From NCBI GenBank assembly GCA_022496805.1, contig CM040106.1, positions 2,294,001-2,358,000 of the forward strand: DNA of 64,000 nucleotides. The letters are read 5' to 3'. Origin of the DNA: Pohlia nutans. Lineage: Eukaryota > Streptophyta > Bryopsida > Bryales > Mniaceae. The position numbers and the translations under genes are program-made. The notes under the pieces are model-generated. The model did no database searches, had not been told where the DNA came from, and saw only the letters and a list, made by a program, of their open reading frames with translations. The first letter of the stretch is position 1. Every line of letters begins with the position of its first letter. Positions 1-11,651 of this stretch are shown here, piece after piece.

Positions 1-16
1 GATTTTAGATTTTACC

Positions 17-3000
17 TTGTTGTTTCAGAATCCTCCCACTATCACTGTTGCTTTACATTTAGATGCTGATGACTCTGAGCATGCTCTTAGAGAAATAGAT
101 GAGGAGAATAGCAACACCGAAGAGTTGGATGCGACCGACCTTTCCACAGATCAACTTTGTCCCTTGAACAAGCTTAACTCCGTCGCAACGATTGAGCACC
201 TCCGTATAGCACCAATTCAGGACTCTCGAATGTCAATACCTCTCTGTCAAATAGTGACAATGCCAATCATTTGGCCAACTTTGTCGTGTGATCTTGCGAT
301 GCTCGAAGCCGACTTTGTTCACGGATATCGCGAGGGAGACGCAATGTTCTACGTCTCAACAACAGAAAGCAAGGTATTGTTCACAATGTCTCCGATGCTG
401 ATCATCAATTTTGGAGTGTACATTGGCAAGCTACAGATTTGCAATTTGAAGAGGTCCTGCTCAACACACCTTTGCTCCACCATATGAGAAACGTTGAATA
501 CTTTGTTTGCAATGGAAACCCCCCATAGCAAGCTTGGTCCAATGTGATATCCCGTGATCACTCTGGACACTTGAACTGGCATTACGCCATTGATTCTATC
601 GTCCTTAATACCAAGGGTCATATTGGCGCTATGATGCAAGCTATGCACGACATTAACAAGTAAGTTGTGTTGAAATCTAATTCGTAGATTGTTGTTCAGA
701 TATTTTACTCATATTTTCAATGAATCATTTGATGAATTTTGTTCTTGCAGATCTACCAAGAATTCGCACGTCAAGATGAACTTGGTTCATGATTTGCACC
801 AAGTTTGCAAGTTTCGGTTGATGCTGATCAAGTAGATGAAGGGTATCATAAGTCCCTTGGACTTTGAACGTGTTATAACGTATGTTCGTTAGTCGTGGTT
901 TAGTCTATCTACGGACGTGTTCACCACACTTATATTTCGTGTAAGTCCCTTCTGCTCTTTGCGTGTTGTCATTGCTTTTTCATTCATATACAATACCTTA
1001 TTTTTTTCTCATGTTCTTGTTTAAAGCATGATATAGCCTTGGCCAGGGATGAAGAAGTGAACAAGTACTGTGAGGACACACCGGAAAATTTAATAACCAG
1101 TGACGACAGAAAGGAGGTTTTTCTGAAGGGTATGAAGGAAAAGACCACTTCGTTGAAGGTAGAATTGCGGAAGATGAGTTCCGTTGCGAATCCAATCTAC
1201 GGTGATCGGATATTGCAAGAGGTATATACCCTTAACCTCTCCAAATGACCTGCTCAATGAACAAAGTTCAAATCTCAATCATTTGTGTTGTGCAGATTGA
1301 GAAACACTACGCTCGCAACTCACTCAAGCCAGAGGTGCAACAAGACAAGCTGCAACTCATCACAACATCTAAGGCGAGCCCGGAAAGGAAGATTATGTGG
1401 GTGGTTTGGTGGAATAGTTCTCCTCAAACTCAGGCCGCACGAAAGTTCCCCTCGAAGATAAGCGAGGAAGTTCTAAGTCTGGCTTGATAAAGCGATTTGG
1501 TATGCGGGGGTGAGTAAATGTGTACCGTCTATTTTTTTCCTTTCATCCTGCTAGTTTTTATTTGGCGTGTTTTCCCTACTAATCTCTAAATTGAAATGTT
1601 TATGTACATGGATGTCGCCATTGAGACTTTCAAGTCCATCGCAGAGAAAGATAGCTTTGTCATCAATTATTCTCTTGCAGATTCCATCAACACTTATCTC
1701 AAGAAGCGGAGAATGAAGCTTTGGGACATAGGCTTCTTGAACATGTTCAAAAGATCTGGCTTTAAAAAGAAAGACTTCTTCGCTAAACACGCCAATGCAT
1801 CTCTCTTAGTCCATCGGGTCATCTATCGGTTCGTATTCTTAATTCACAAATTCTCTATCTTTAAAATATTTCCCAATCGATTGTTCGTGACGTTTGATGT
1901 TTAATAATGTTGATTCTCCGCAGGTACTTCATGTTGGAGTTGATTCCAAAGAAGGCTATCAGCAAGGATGATCTACCCCCCTTCTTATTTACATGAACTG
2001 ATTTATTCAGCCCTAAATGTATATTTTTTTCCTATCAAATGAAGACGTGGACGTCTGCTCATCTTTGAGGCGCTGGCTGGTACCTCGAGTGTGGTCCTAA
2101 ACACATACCAGAGGCTAAACAAACTCTCTTCACCGCAACAGAGAATGCCAAGGATGTCGTCTTCATGGACGAACACGACCAATCCATGGACGACGCTTTG
2201 AGAGCTAAAGCCATCGCCAAGATCCATGTCCATGACATCAAGAAGAAAGAAAACTTCAAGGCCCTTATCGAGAAGGCGAAGGCAAAGGAGGAGGCACGAA
2301 AGGCGAAGGTGGCCAAGAAGAATCAAATGAAGGCCGAGAAAGTAAGGCAAAGAAAGTAAAGGCGGATGTTGTGGTCAACACAAATGACTCTGCGGTGGTG
2401 GACGAGGCCCATAGCAAACGTGCTAGGGAGGTGGGCAATAAGCGAGGGTCTCCTCTCATTTCTTTCACGCAAGAGCGATTGACTCAAGGTCCAGCCATTG
2501 AGGCGGTTGCAGATGACGCTGATTTGAAAAACGACGAGCTCTTCATGAACTTCTCACTTAGAGCACTCTTGCCAGAGGATAAACCTGCACTTCCTGCCAT
2601 GCTGGAAATCACGTCATTCCTTGGGAAGGTATTACTAATCCTCTCACAGTAGTTCCAACCCATTTCTAAATTCTTCACATTCAAATTTACTTGTAACCAT
2701 TCTCTAATGCATTTCACTATTTTGTTATATGTCTGATGTAGCATCGAGGAGATCAAGATCGCATGATAGATTGTCACCGCAATGCAAAAGGCTTTATTGA
2801 CCTCATGTTTGTGGACTACCAAGAGGTTATGCACATCCCAACTCTATCTGACCCTCCCATTGAGGTCCCCTTTTGGAATAAATTCTCTAAACCCAATTTC
2901 GATGCGGTTTTTGACTTTGCTAATAATCACATTCACAACGATGGAGCCATGGTCGTCATCCACCCTTACGACGTGGAAGCAAAGTCGGCCATTCTCAGAT

Positions 3001-4111
3001 ATGCGGAGAACTATAGGTTCGTCGAGTGGAAAAGCTGAGTCTGCATGAATCGTTTGCATCTGTGTTATCCGGCCAATCCGCAATTGACGGTACATTTGCC
3101 TTGGCTCTTTATCAAAGTATATAAATTTTCATTAATAAACTTCTAATAGCTTTGACTTCGTTCATTTGTGGTAATCATTTTCTCGTGATATTTCAGACGC
3201 AAAGATTTGGAGCCTACCTTTCGGTGAAGAAGGAAGGCTCCAACTTCCAATTCAATCCGGTTTCATCTATGCACAAGGTCGGAGTGGACATCGGATCAAA
3301 TGAGTGGCTGCAGAACTACACCACCAAATCAGACCTGGCCACGAACGGGACTTCGAGAAGAGAGCGGAAGGTTCTGGCAAGTTCTCATCGAGGCTTGTTC
3401 TAAACAGGGAGACATTGTTTTTGACTACAACGCCATGACTGGTCTTTTGTAGTCTTGCCATTTGTTTGATTTCATGTGCAAATTCTTTATGATAATGCTT
3501 CTTGTACATGGACAATCTTCTTATAATTTTCGTGTGTGTATGTGTTCTAGGCTCTTCAATTCATGCATGCAGGAATGTCAACCACCATATTGTAGCTTTG
3601 GAGAAGGAGAAAGCTATCTATGATGCACTCATCACTCCTCTAGTGTGTGCAAAGGCTACCTCCTCTACACCACGGCCTTCTACATTGAAGCGCTCTCACG
3701 ATCTGGACACCATTCAGATCGTACGGATGCAGATCAAGAGAAGAAGTCAGAGTAAGTAAGTTTGTTTGCATCCAAATTTCCTCGCTACATGATGATATGA
3801 ATATCCTACAACTCAGTGTACTAATGTCAATTCTTTGTTTTAAAGACCAATGATTGGATCGAGCCCACCTCGACAAAAGCCTTTTTTTTGCTGCTCGGGG
3901 TTTCTTTCCAAGTCCACCGAAACCGTTTGAGCTCCTTGTGTACGTGGAGCCATTGGCTAGGGCACTTGCTGAGTAGAGTCTTGATGACGTGGAGATGACT
4001 GAGGGCGCTGCTGATACCGGGATTTCATGGTTCATGGATGTAGAAGTTGCTGAGTCTTCTCGCACCCATCGTTCTAGCTCTTTATCTAGGACATTGCCTT
4101 CTACACATTGA
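17..4111 (+). pseudogene. Broken ParB-like / DNA N4-N6 methyltransferase-like multi-exon gene
   Basis: I read this as one intron-containing gene whose coding pieces lie in order on the plus strand. The first part (about 17-659) contains GYREGDAMFYVS, then, in another frame, a tract ending VEYFVCNGN followed by QAW, which resembles the GNHR-type motif of ParB/sulfiredoxin-like domains; its arginine position falls on a TAG stop (526-528). A clean donor at 660 and acceptor at 750 join MQAMHDINK to STKNSHVKMNLVHDLH. Further pieces lie at 1027-1221, 1296-1510, about 1609-1829 and from 1924, then a lysine-rich coiled-coil stretch near 2165-2350. The C-terminal half (2742-3090, 3197-3440, 3551-3756) has the order of an N6_N4 methylase domain: IDLMFVDYQEV where DPPY is expected, then GDIVFDYNAMTG, then HHIVALEKEK. 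TGA at 3036-3038 replaces a likely Trp. Several frameshifts and the missing DPPY mean it cannot be active. Its start probably lies left of the window. Confidence 0.55.
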
Positions 4112-4591
4112 CGACTCGTGTGACTATTCTTCATAGTACGGTTTATTATGTATTTCAGTTTTTTTTACGGCTAGTAGTGAGCCTAAAAGGGCCACTACAC
4201 TTATATTTTTATATCAATTGTACTGATCATATCATTGTGTGTTGCATCCTCTAATGTCTTCTGGAATTGTTATATATACTTCCGTTTTCCCACAATCCAA
4301 GATCGATTTCTCTAATAACACAAAACCAACCTTCCAAGTTTTTTTGCATGGATCCCACATTTAGATGAATAAATCCCTAAATTCTAAAACCAAATACTTT
4401 CTAAACTCATGATCTCAATCCCACGGTCTTAGGTAATTTTTTAAAAAAAAAACCTCGGAAAAATACAGTAAAAACGTAGGCTCTCAAGCTCTCGGGCTCT
4501 TGGGCTCCCGCTCTCAAGCTCACATGCTAGCATTCCCCTGGGTGGAGGTCCACCAGGAGGCGGTGCATGTGGATTGGCAGTGGCCGGATAG
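4112..4591. other. Intergenic spacer between two convergent pseudogenes
   Basis: AT-rich DNA with no recognisable gene. It separates the 3' end of the methyltransferase-like pseudogene from the 3' end of the SANT-like pseudogene on the opposite strand. Confidence 0.4.
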
Positions 4592-5953
4592 CTACAGACG
4601 CCAAACAAAGTAGAATTGGGGTGCCCAACAGAGTAGGGAATGATAATTGTTGTAGCAGCGTAATGTTGGGCACTTTTTGCCGTGGTTGCATGTGTTGTTT
4701 TGCATGACATTGTCAAACCATTGCTTAAACATTGGATAGTTGTGCCAAACAATTAACCATCTCTTCCTGCTTCTTGATAGCCAATCTTGTATTCTTGTTG
4801 TTACTGCAGCATTTTCATACATACGTATATCTTTCTCCCTCTGGTATGCCATTTTCTCCGTGAACAACTTCAGTTGTACCTCTATTTTTGAACGCTCTAG
4901 ATCACGGCTTGCATCTGCTATCTCTTGCATTTGCGTGGCTATGATTGCATTAGTGCCTTTTTGTTTCCGCAATCAAGGTGTACCCAGATACACTCTTACG
5001 TCTCACAGTTGTGTTGCGAGGACGTCTATAAATTTCATATTGAGAATTATGAGATGAACTCATTATTTGTGGATTGATCACGGGTGGCAGGCCGCTGAAT
5101 GGTTGGAAAACTGCACTTGTTGTCGCATCTTGCAGGACTGCAGGCGGTGAAGGTGTAAACACACTCCTCTTCGGCAACCACATCGGTGAATTTTTCTTCA
5201 GTGGTCTCTACAAGTTCTATTTGAGGGAAGTCTAGCAGGTCTTTAGCCTCCAGTTCACTCATAATATCTCCTCTATGTCTTGTTGTTTGTTGTGATGTAC
5301 TTGCCTAAAATTTGCGTCATTCGATATAACTCAAATGTGTGGTGGATGGATAAAAGAATGGTTGCCATACCACTCATGTATAGCGTCTTATACATCTTGA
5401 GCAAAATGACGTAGTAGGCCTTTGGCTTTCCGTTTAACTGAACTCATGTTCCAATAATGAGGTGCGTTTCTTCTCGTGCGGTTCAAGTAGTCAGCAATTC
5501 TCATGTAATCATGAATCAATTGATTCCACTTGGTCTTGTATGCGGGTCCATCACGCTGACACAATGAAAATCCAGAATACATGATGTGTTGTGAAACTCA
5601 GAGCCACTTGGTGGTTTTTGTTGTCATTTAGGTCTCGTTCGTCGACTGTATTGAGCTCTTCTAGGTACATGTCACGCTTGGCAAAAACTTCCTGTGGCAA
5701 CCAATTAAGCCCTTGATCTTTATAAGCCCGCTTTGATTGGCTGGACAATAGGAGATGCCATCCCTGCAACCTGCGCTACTTCCGCAATGGCAGTGCCATG
5801 GCCTACTGGTCGGGTAGCTGTGAAATTTTCCATAAAAATCAAGTATAGCAATGCACATGTATAAGTTGTTAGCACCATATTTGCGTGAGAATATTTTTTC
5901 GTGCAGTTACTCATTGAAGCATTGGAACAAGGTTTTGTGTTGTACACGTCCAT
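4592..5953 (-). pseudogene. Broken SANT/trihelix-like DNA-binding gene with C-terminal coiled coil
   Basis: On the minus strand the segment 5582-5330 encodes YKTKWNQLIHDYMRIADYLN, then YWNMS, KGLLRHFAQDV and, after a frame change, HEWYGNHSFIHPPHI. This is the layout of the plant Myb/SANT-like (trihelix-type) domain that many transposon-linked genes carry: conserved KW near the start, YW in the middle and a conserved basic segment after it. Downstream, 5262-5047 is an acidic linker, and 4972-4592 encodes a charged helical coiled coil (DASRDLERSKIEVQLKLF, EKMAYQREKDIRMY), as is usual for these proteins. Upstream, 5953-5551 has less conserved coding fragments. At least three frame changes separate the pieces, so the gene is dead. 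Whether it was a host transcription factor or part of a transposon cannot be decided; its position tail to tail with another decayed gene leaves both open. Confidence 0.5.
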
Positions 5954-6904
5954 TGTCTATGGAGGATTGAAAATTGAACTAAGAATCATGTTTCCTAGAA
6001 GTCAAAAGAATGAACATGAACAACGTAATAATCATGTTTCATTTAAGTGAAGAAAATGAACATGAACAACAATGCGGGTGTAGAATTGGAACTTTCCATC
6101 TACGGGCATCGCAATGGGACGCATCAAGGCATTGTATTGCTGCGCATCAATTCGGTTTTCCATTGTCACTGAAGATTCAAAAGTTTTGTAAAAAGTGCTA
6201 CAAAAGTTACTCTACATGAATGTTCTAAAAACAAGCTTCCAAATGTACAAACAACTTGACTAAACTTTGAAATTCAAACTTCCATTTTCATATTCAGCAC
6301 AATGAAGCCATGGTTGGGATTCTCACTACAAGTCACAACATTAATCTAAATGGATGTACTTGTGGTTTCCACCACATTCACGAGACTATGCAACATTGAA
6401 ATAGTACCCATTGACTTTTTAATAAACAAGAATAAATAAAACAATGTTAGCAGGGAATTGACATGAGGACAAAGAGCGGGAACGTACCTGCAAGCTGTGA
6501 CATTGCCACTAAGGTACGTCTTCAAAACCTCTGTGGTTTCTTATACTTGTTGCACCTACAAGTTGAGAGTTGCGGGCTATGTACGCAGTCCTCTGCAATT
6601 CGACTTTGCACTCAAAAATCCAGAGACTGCTATATTGTAAAACACCACATTGGGCTATAGTAGATAAGACCACCCTCTAATTTTGGACATGTACAAAATC
6701 TGCAGATTTAGTGCTACTACAAATCTGCAACTTATCTCATAATTGGCAAAAAAACAATGGTCTACTTCTTTGCAAAAACCTCTCTTACTGCAGTGCCATA
6801 TGGGCAACCACGTAGGCTTGGTGAATACCAAACACCTCTGGTCTGAATTTCCACACAATTTCTATGGAAATTATCTTCTAAGAATGCGGCCCTAAAGCCA
6901 AGTG
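5954..6904. other. Unrecognised intergenic DNA
   Basis: No open frame with recognisable similarity and no clear repeat structure. Short ORFs here (for example 6010-6219 and 6463-6660) lack any family signature. Confidence 0.4.
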
Positions 6905-7290
6905 CAATTGTCCCTTAAGTGTAGTGATTTTTGGAGATTTTTTGTTTGCTTAATTTTATGAGTTGACTTTATTTAAGATTTCTTTTAACTCCTAACGTCT
7001 GAGAAAATACCTTTGCGGCAAGTAGAATATAGGATATATTTCTAGTACTAGGAATGGATACACACTTTTAATGGGTTTGAGTTCAACAAGGAAGTTGAAG
7101 TTTAAATCAATGCGGTTCTAGTGAGCTATTAAGATCTCAATTTAGAACTTCTTGTAGATAGCAAATGCCAATTATACAAAAACATGTATACTATCCCCAT
7201 GGGATGTTCAAGGATTAAACTAAAATCTTCAAAATTTTGAATGAATCACTACAAAACACCAGTTTTGTTAAAAGTGCACAAGAGCATGTG
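6905..7290. mobile_element. Remnant of a ~570-bp TTAA element, split by a younger insertion
   Basis: The flanks 6905-6984 (GTGTAGTGATTTTTGGAG and following) and 7219-7290 (CTAAAATCTTCAAAATTTTG and following) are the two sides of the internal sequence of the ~570-bp element seen complete at 35273-35841, here in reverse orientation. The younger element at 6985-7218 sits between them. Both outer ends are lost. Confidence 0.6.
6985..7218. mobile_element. Small TTAA-flanked MITE (~234 bp), copy 1
   Basis: It starts TTAACTCCTAACGTCTGAG and ends GGATTAA, and is flanked by TTAA on both sides. The internal sequence (GATGGGTTTGAGTTCAA-type and CTATCCCCATGGGA-type stretches) matches the element at 39350-39581 over its whole length, so the two are copies of one family. 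There is no coding capacity. The TTAA duplication and C-rich ends fit a piggyBac-type non-autonomous element; that assignment is inference. Confidence 0.75.
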
Positions 7291-9439
7291 CACTTTGATT
7301 TTTGGCATTTTTTTTTGAGAAATTAAAACACACATGAAAAGACTAATGAAAAGAATTCAAAAAAATTATTTTAAAAAAAAAAATTTAACATTGAATTGTT
7401 GCCACTATTACCAAAACGATAATAGATTCATTTTGAATCATAAATATGTATGACTTTTTTCAAATGGATTGATTATGAAGTTTTATAACATTAGTAGCAT
7501 GCAGTGACTCTATCTAGCTCTATAGTAGATGGTGTGGCATATTCCACATCCAATAAAACTTCATGAGTAGCTAATCGGACACGTGGGGTTCCAAGGTGAT
7601 GAGCAGAGTGTATGAAGGAAGGCATATAAAGGAAGCCAGAGCATATAAAGGCTACGTAATGTTATGTTGACTCAATAGAGAAAATGCAAACTAGCAACCC
7701 GACCCATCATTTGTAATATTAAAAAATAACTTAAACGAGAGGATTTGACATATGGTTAACTACATTACTCGCAATGTCTTAACAAAAAAATGAGATGGTT
7801 CGGCATATGCCTAATCCCCCATTACTAGAATTGTTTCTAGTAAAATAAAATGAGAGGGTTAGGCATATGCCTAACCACCTCCCTTCCCCCAGTCACCATT
7901 GTTCCAATGATTGGAGGAGCGCATGTGCAAGGAGTTGTTTGGGATTTTGAGTAGTAACGCAGTAAGCTAACTTTGGTAACTCAGTCACTAAGTTAGCACG
8001 AACCAAGTAACTTAGTCACTAGCATGCACCAAGTCACTTAAACAATTAAGGATCAGTTCTACTTTTCAATTGGCGCTTCAAGTACAAAGTGGAATATATG
8101 CATCACTTTTCCTTGGGCAAGAGTTATACTACCAACTTTCCACAGTGAAATGCTTCACGGCTGTGTACGTTGTTCCGTGACAAGTAGAGGACGTGACCTC
8201 TATTAGCGCAGTGATTTGGCTCAAGTCGAAACCCTAATGTGCACTTGGCCTCCACGGCTTGGCAGCAACAGGACTTGATGCGTTACACGGCAACGAGGGG
8301 TCACTCTGGCTGTCGTTGTTCCAACGGTTGAAGGCCGCAACGCATGCACAAGGAGTTCTTCAGGATTCTGCGCAACAACAAGAAGCACCGGCTCAAGGCT
8401 TAGTTTGTGTTTGAGGAACCGATGATGGCGGAGTAATGCACTGTTGTGACGAAGGCGAAGGTGGATTGGAGGCAACATCGCTGCCATAGCTCGATGCTTC
8501 GGTGCAGGACTTGAGCAGCCTCCTGCACACAATCACATAAAAGGAAGAAGAAAATATGAACTGAAGAGGAAGAACTAAAGACAAAGAACTAGAGAGGAAG
8601 AACTTCAATCTTCTTTTCTTTTCTTTTCATTTTTCTGTTCTTTTTTCCTCTTCTTTTATTTAACTTTGTTTAGTTTTTAAAGGAACAAAATATTCATCGT
8701 TTTAAAATGATTAATTTGATTATAAAAGTTTTGAATTTCTTAGGGTTTAAGGTTCACCATCATTCATCAACAATTTCAAATCAGGGCAACCAAAATGCGT
8801 GAGTATTGATAATTATGAACACCTCTTTGTTTTACTGTAGAGAACTTGCTTTTGTAGTTTTGAATAGAATTTCTTAATGCAGGTAGGTCTTGTGTCCATT
8901 TTTGAGAGGATTTTAAAGTACTAAATGCCTAAAATATGCCTAAAATATTTGGATATCCTATGAATAAATTTATGAGTTTTAAAAATTTGTGGCAAGTTCT
9001 TGTAATTTATTTTGTTCTGAATTGTAAGTGCTATACGGTTAGGCATATGCCTAACCCTTCCACGGTTCCGCTTCTCTCCACAGTATTAGTGACAAAATAT
9101 TAATCGCTTACATAGTGCTAATGACTACTAAAAAAATCAAAATCAAAATCAAAATTATAAACATGAATTACCATTTTAAAAATTAGCGCTTTGCTTCTCT
9201 CCACACATGAAAGGCCATGAAATTGAAAAGGCGTTAAAAACTAAGTTACTTCAAATAATAAGCCTTTGATGCCACAAAATAAAATAGTCATGGGACGACC
9301 ATTCAAGGATGTAAAAGGTTAGGTTACATCATAGAAAAATTACATAATAGAAAACCCTAGCATAGAACTATTGACCAATGGCTCGGAGCTTGCTTACAAA
9401 CCCTACACATTGGAAATCCACAAATGGAACCTATATTCA
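7291..9439. other. Non-coding repeat-rich stretch
   Basis: No supported gene. Two related segments (about 7905-7955 and 8315-8380) share a GCAAGGAGTT-like core and look like diverged copies of one repeat. Part of the palindromic motif series listed separately lies here. The ORFs at 8221-8608 on the minus strand have no recognisable family. Confidence 0.4.
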
Positions 9440-9839
9440 TTAACCCCTAAATGTACCAATCCTTTGAACAAAAGTAGATCCTAGCCTCAAAAGTAGATAT
9501 TAGTATGGCTCAGATGTCCATCAGGTGCACATGAAAAGACCATTGCAAGTCTAAAATCTACTCACTAATATTAAACTAAGTCTAAAATCTACACTAAACC
9601 CTAAACCCTAAACCAATTATGTAAATTTCCTAGTTAGAACACTTGGTCCATTAGGGGTTAAATTTTTGAGATGCAAGTATTTGGGGTTTAGGCATATGTT
9701 TAATCCTCTCGTACTTTAAATTTATTTGAGATGCAAGTATTCGAGTATTCGAGTATTTGAGGGTTAGGTATATGTCTAACCTTCCCATATTTTCTTTTTG
9801 TGTGAATTACAAATGTCGGAATTAGGTATATATCTAACC
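7797..9839. repeat. Dispersed series of a 20-bp palindrome
   Basis: The perfect palindrome GGTTAGGCATATGCCTAACC occurs at 7857-7876 and 9037-9056. Degenerate versions lie at 7797-7817, 9685-9706, 9762-9781 and 9821-9839, and a weaker one at about 7745-7760. Most are followed by a C-rich then T-rich tract (CCTCCCGTATTTT type). The copies at 9685 and 9762 share an upstream GAGATGCAAGTATT, so at least part of the series arose by local duplication. The function is unknown. Confidence 0.7.
9440..9661. mobile_element. TTAA-flanked MITE (~222 bp) with telomere-like core
   Basis: Ends are TTAACCCCTAAATG and CATTAGGGGTTAA, perfect inverted repeats flanked by TTAA. The right end (CCTAGTTAGAACACTTGG) matches the right ends of the elements at 43128-43692 and 54200-55447. 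The interior holds a short CTAAACCC array at about 9594-9612, which resembles the plant telomere repeat. Confidence 0.8.
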
Positions 9840-10444
9840 CTCCCGTATTTTATGTTCGGTGATGGTATGGTTGGGGTACCCAAAAAAACTGTCTTCGGGA
9901 CAATTGCACTATGTGCTGGTGTGTCAAACAAACATATTTTTTAATTTTAATAAAGTAAGACTTTATTAAATGTGATTTTAGTTTTCTACACTTATAACGC
10001 ATCAAGGAAAAAAATTTGAATACTAATCAAAGACTTTAAAGTACTTTAAAGTAATTTTATTTGATTTTTTAGTTGAAAAAGTAAGTTATGTCCCAATCAC
10101 CTAAAATCCCTGAAATCACATTTAATAAAGTCTTACATAAACCGTTTGGAGATGATGAGTTGGGCAACACAAAGTGTGGATAACAACTCGGCCAGACATG
10201 ATGACTTATGGAGAATAGAATTGCAAATGTTTTATTATATTTGTTGTATGGTTGCAATATACTCTTACTATGATTATTTTGTGTTCCTCACAAAAGTTGG
10301 CAAATTTTTCCTTTCAAGAACTACATCATTCTTTAGCATATATTTCCAAACAATGTTTATGCTTTTCCAGTTCATCCATTGTCCTACCAAAAAATTTACA
10401 ATGTGCAATTTTACAAGGGCATGTGCACTTTTATCAAAATGGGT

Positions 10445-10636
10445 GTTACAACATGAAATGAGACATAAAAATTTCACAAATCAACCCCTTTCAATTGGAT
10501 CACACATGTATGAAGCTAATTTCCCATAAAACGTAAAGTAAAATATCCACATTCTAAAAAGTCAATGACTAATGAGAAATCTATGTTTGATTTTGTCCAT
10601 CGTCTACATTTTGGATGGTTTAGGTTTAGGGGTTAA
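10445..10636. mobile_element. 3' part of a ~570-bp TTAA element
   Basis: The sequence from the ACATGAAATGAGAC stretch to TTTAGGGGTTAA matches, in reverse orientation, the left part of the complete element at 35273-35841. It ends at TTAA 10633-10636, which is also the start of the next element. The left part is missing or too diverged to place. Confidence 0.6.
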
Positions 10637-11221
10637 CCTCTAAACGTCCCAACGTTCAAAAACTGAATCACGAACAGATTCAAGGTCTTCTCAAGTTCTC
10701 ATTAATGCTTGGATGAAACTCATCCAATTTTTTGGAGATTCTTCACCAAGTTGTTGTCCTATCCGATGGCTGGATTTAGTTATACTATAGTACACATTTT
10801 TCTAAAATTACAAATGTAGAAGTATGTCAAGTCATTGACCAAGCCAAAATTGCATTGACTCTAGTTCAAAGTGAAATCGTGAAGAATGAGGTCATAAATT
10901 TAAGAAACACAAACATTTCAAAATATCACCACATTTAATAGTATCTCATTTCAAACTCATTCCAACAAATTTTACTCAAAAAATATTGAAATTTAGTTTG
11001 TAATCGAATTTAGAGGAAATTTTTAATTTTAACTTTCAAATTTTTATAATTAAATATTGGTGAATGTATTAGTGAATCAAATCGTACAAAGGGAATCTAA
11101 AATTCAAAATCTAGAACTTTCATTTGTATATCAATTTCAGAATATTCTTCTAAATTGTAGTTTATAATGCTTTTTCCCAAATTGTCAATTCCAGGGACAC
11201 CTCGGTACGTTTAGGGGTTAA
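10633..11221. mobile_element. TTAA-flanked MITE (~589 bp), copy 1
   Basis: It begins TTAACCTCTAAACGTCCC and ends GGTACGTTTAGGGGTTAA. It matches the element at 29524-30112 end to end, including the internal blocks TTCACCAAGTTGTTGTCCTA and TGCATTGACTCTAGTTCAAA. There is no ORF of its own. TTAA duplications and CCCC(T/C)TAAACG ends suggest mobilisation by a piggyBac-type transposase (inference). Confidence 0.85.
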
Positions 11222-11264
11222 CAAGTTCCTTTCTTAGTTTCTTATGATATATACCAGTCCATAA

Positions 11265-11651
11265 AGGCACTACGGGCCTTGGCTTGGTGGTTGGGGCTCA
11301 TGGCCCCCAATGAGGAGGTTATGGGTTCTATTCCCCGTGCTGATGTGGTGCTCATCACCATAGTCCACCCAACTATGGTGGGGGGTTCCTTGGACCTTGT
11401 TGTATGGGTACCTCAAAAGTCCTTTGGGGGGGATACCATGTCTGGTATCTTCAAGGCACTAGTGGCTAGCTAGGTAGTAGCATAGTGTGTCACTATAGTG
11501 TCCATCCTCGAAAGAGGAGAGTAGTATTGTCCCAATTTCCCCTTGTCCGGTGGGCATCGGATCATTGGCATTACGAATGGTCACTTTATTCACGCCGGCC
11601 CCTTGCTAAAAAGGGACCGGAGTTTCTATCTATCTTTCTATCTATTCTATC
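11265..11651 (+). mobile_element. tRNA-derived SINE, full length with 13-bp target duplications
   Basis: The element is bounded by the perfect direct repeat TACCAGTCCATAA at 11252-11264 and 11652-11664. Its head resembles a tRNA promoter: an A-box-like TGGCTTGGTGG at 11280-11290 and a B-box-like GGTTCTATTCC at 11324-11334, about 33 bp apart. The body is unrelated to tRNA. The tail is a run of TCTA units instead of poly(A). These are the marks of a SINE copied by target-primed reverse transcription. It lies roughly 0.6 kb upstream of the C2 gene start codon, so it may lie in that gene's promoter or 5' leader. Confidence 0.85.

Noticed and set aside
11270..11345. A tRNA gene at the head of the SINE
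   Set aside because: Only the A- and B-box-like parts resemble a tRNA; acceptor-stem pairing and a proper anticodon arm are not evident, and flanking duplications show it is a SINE.
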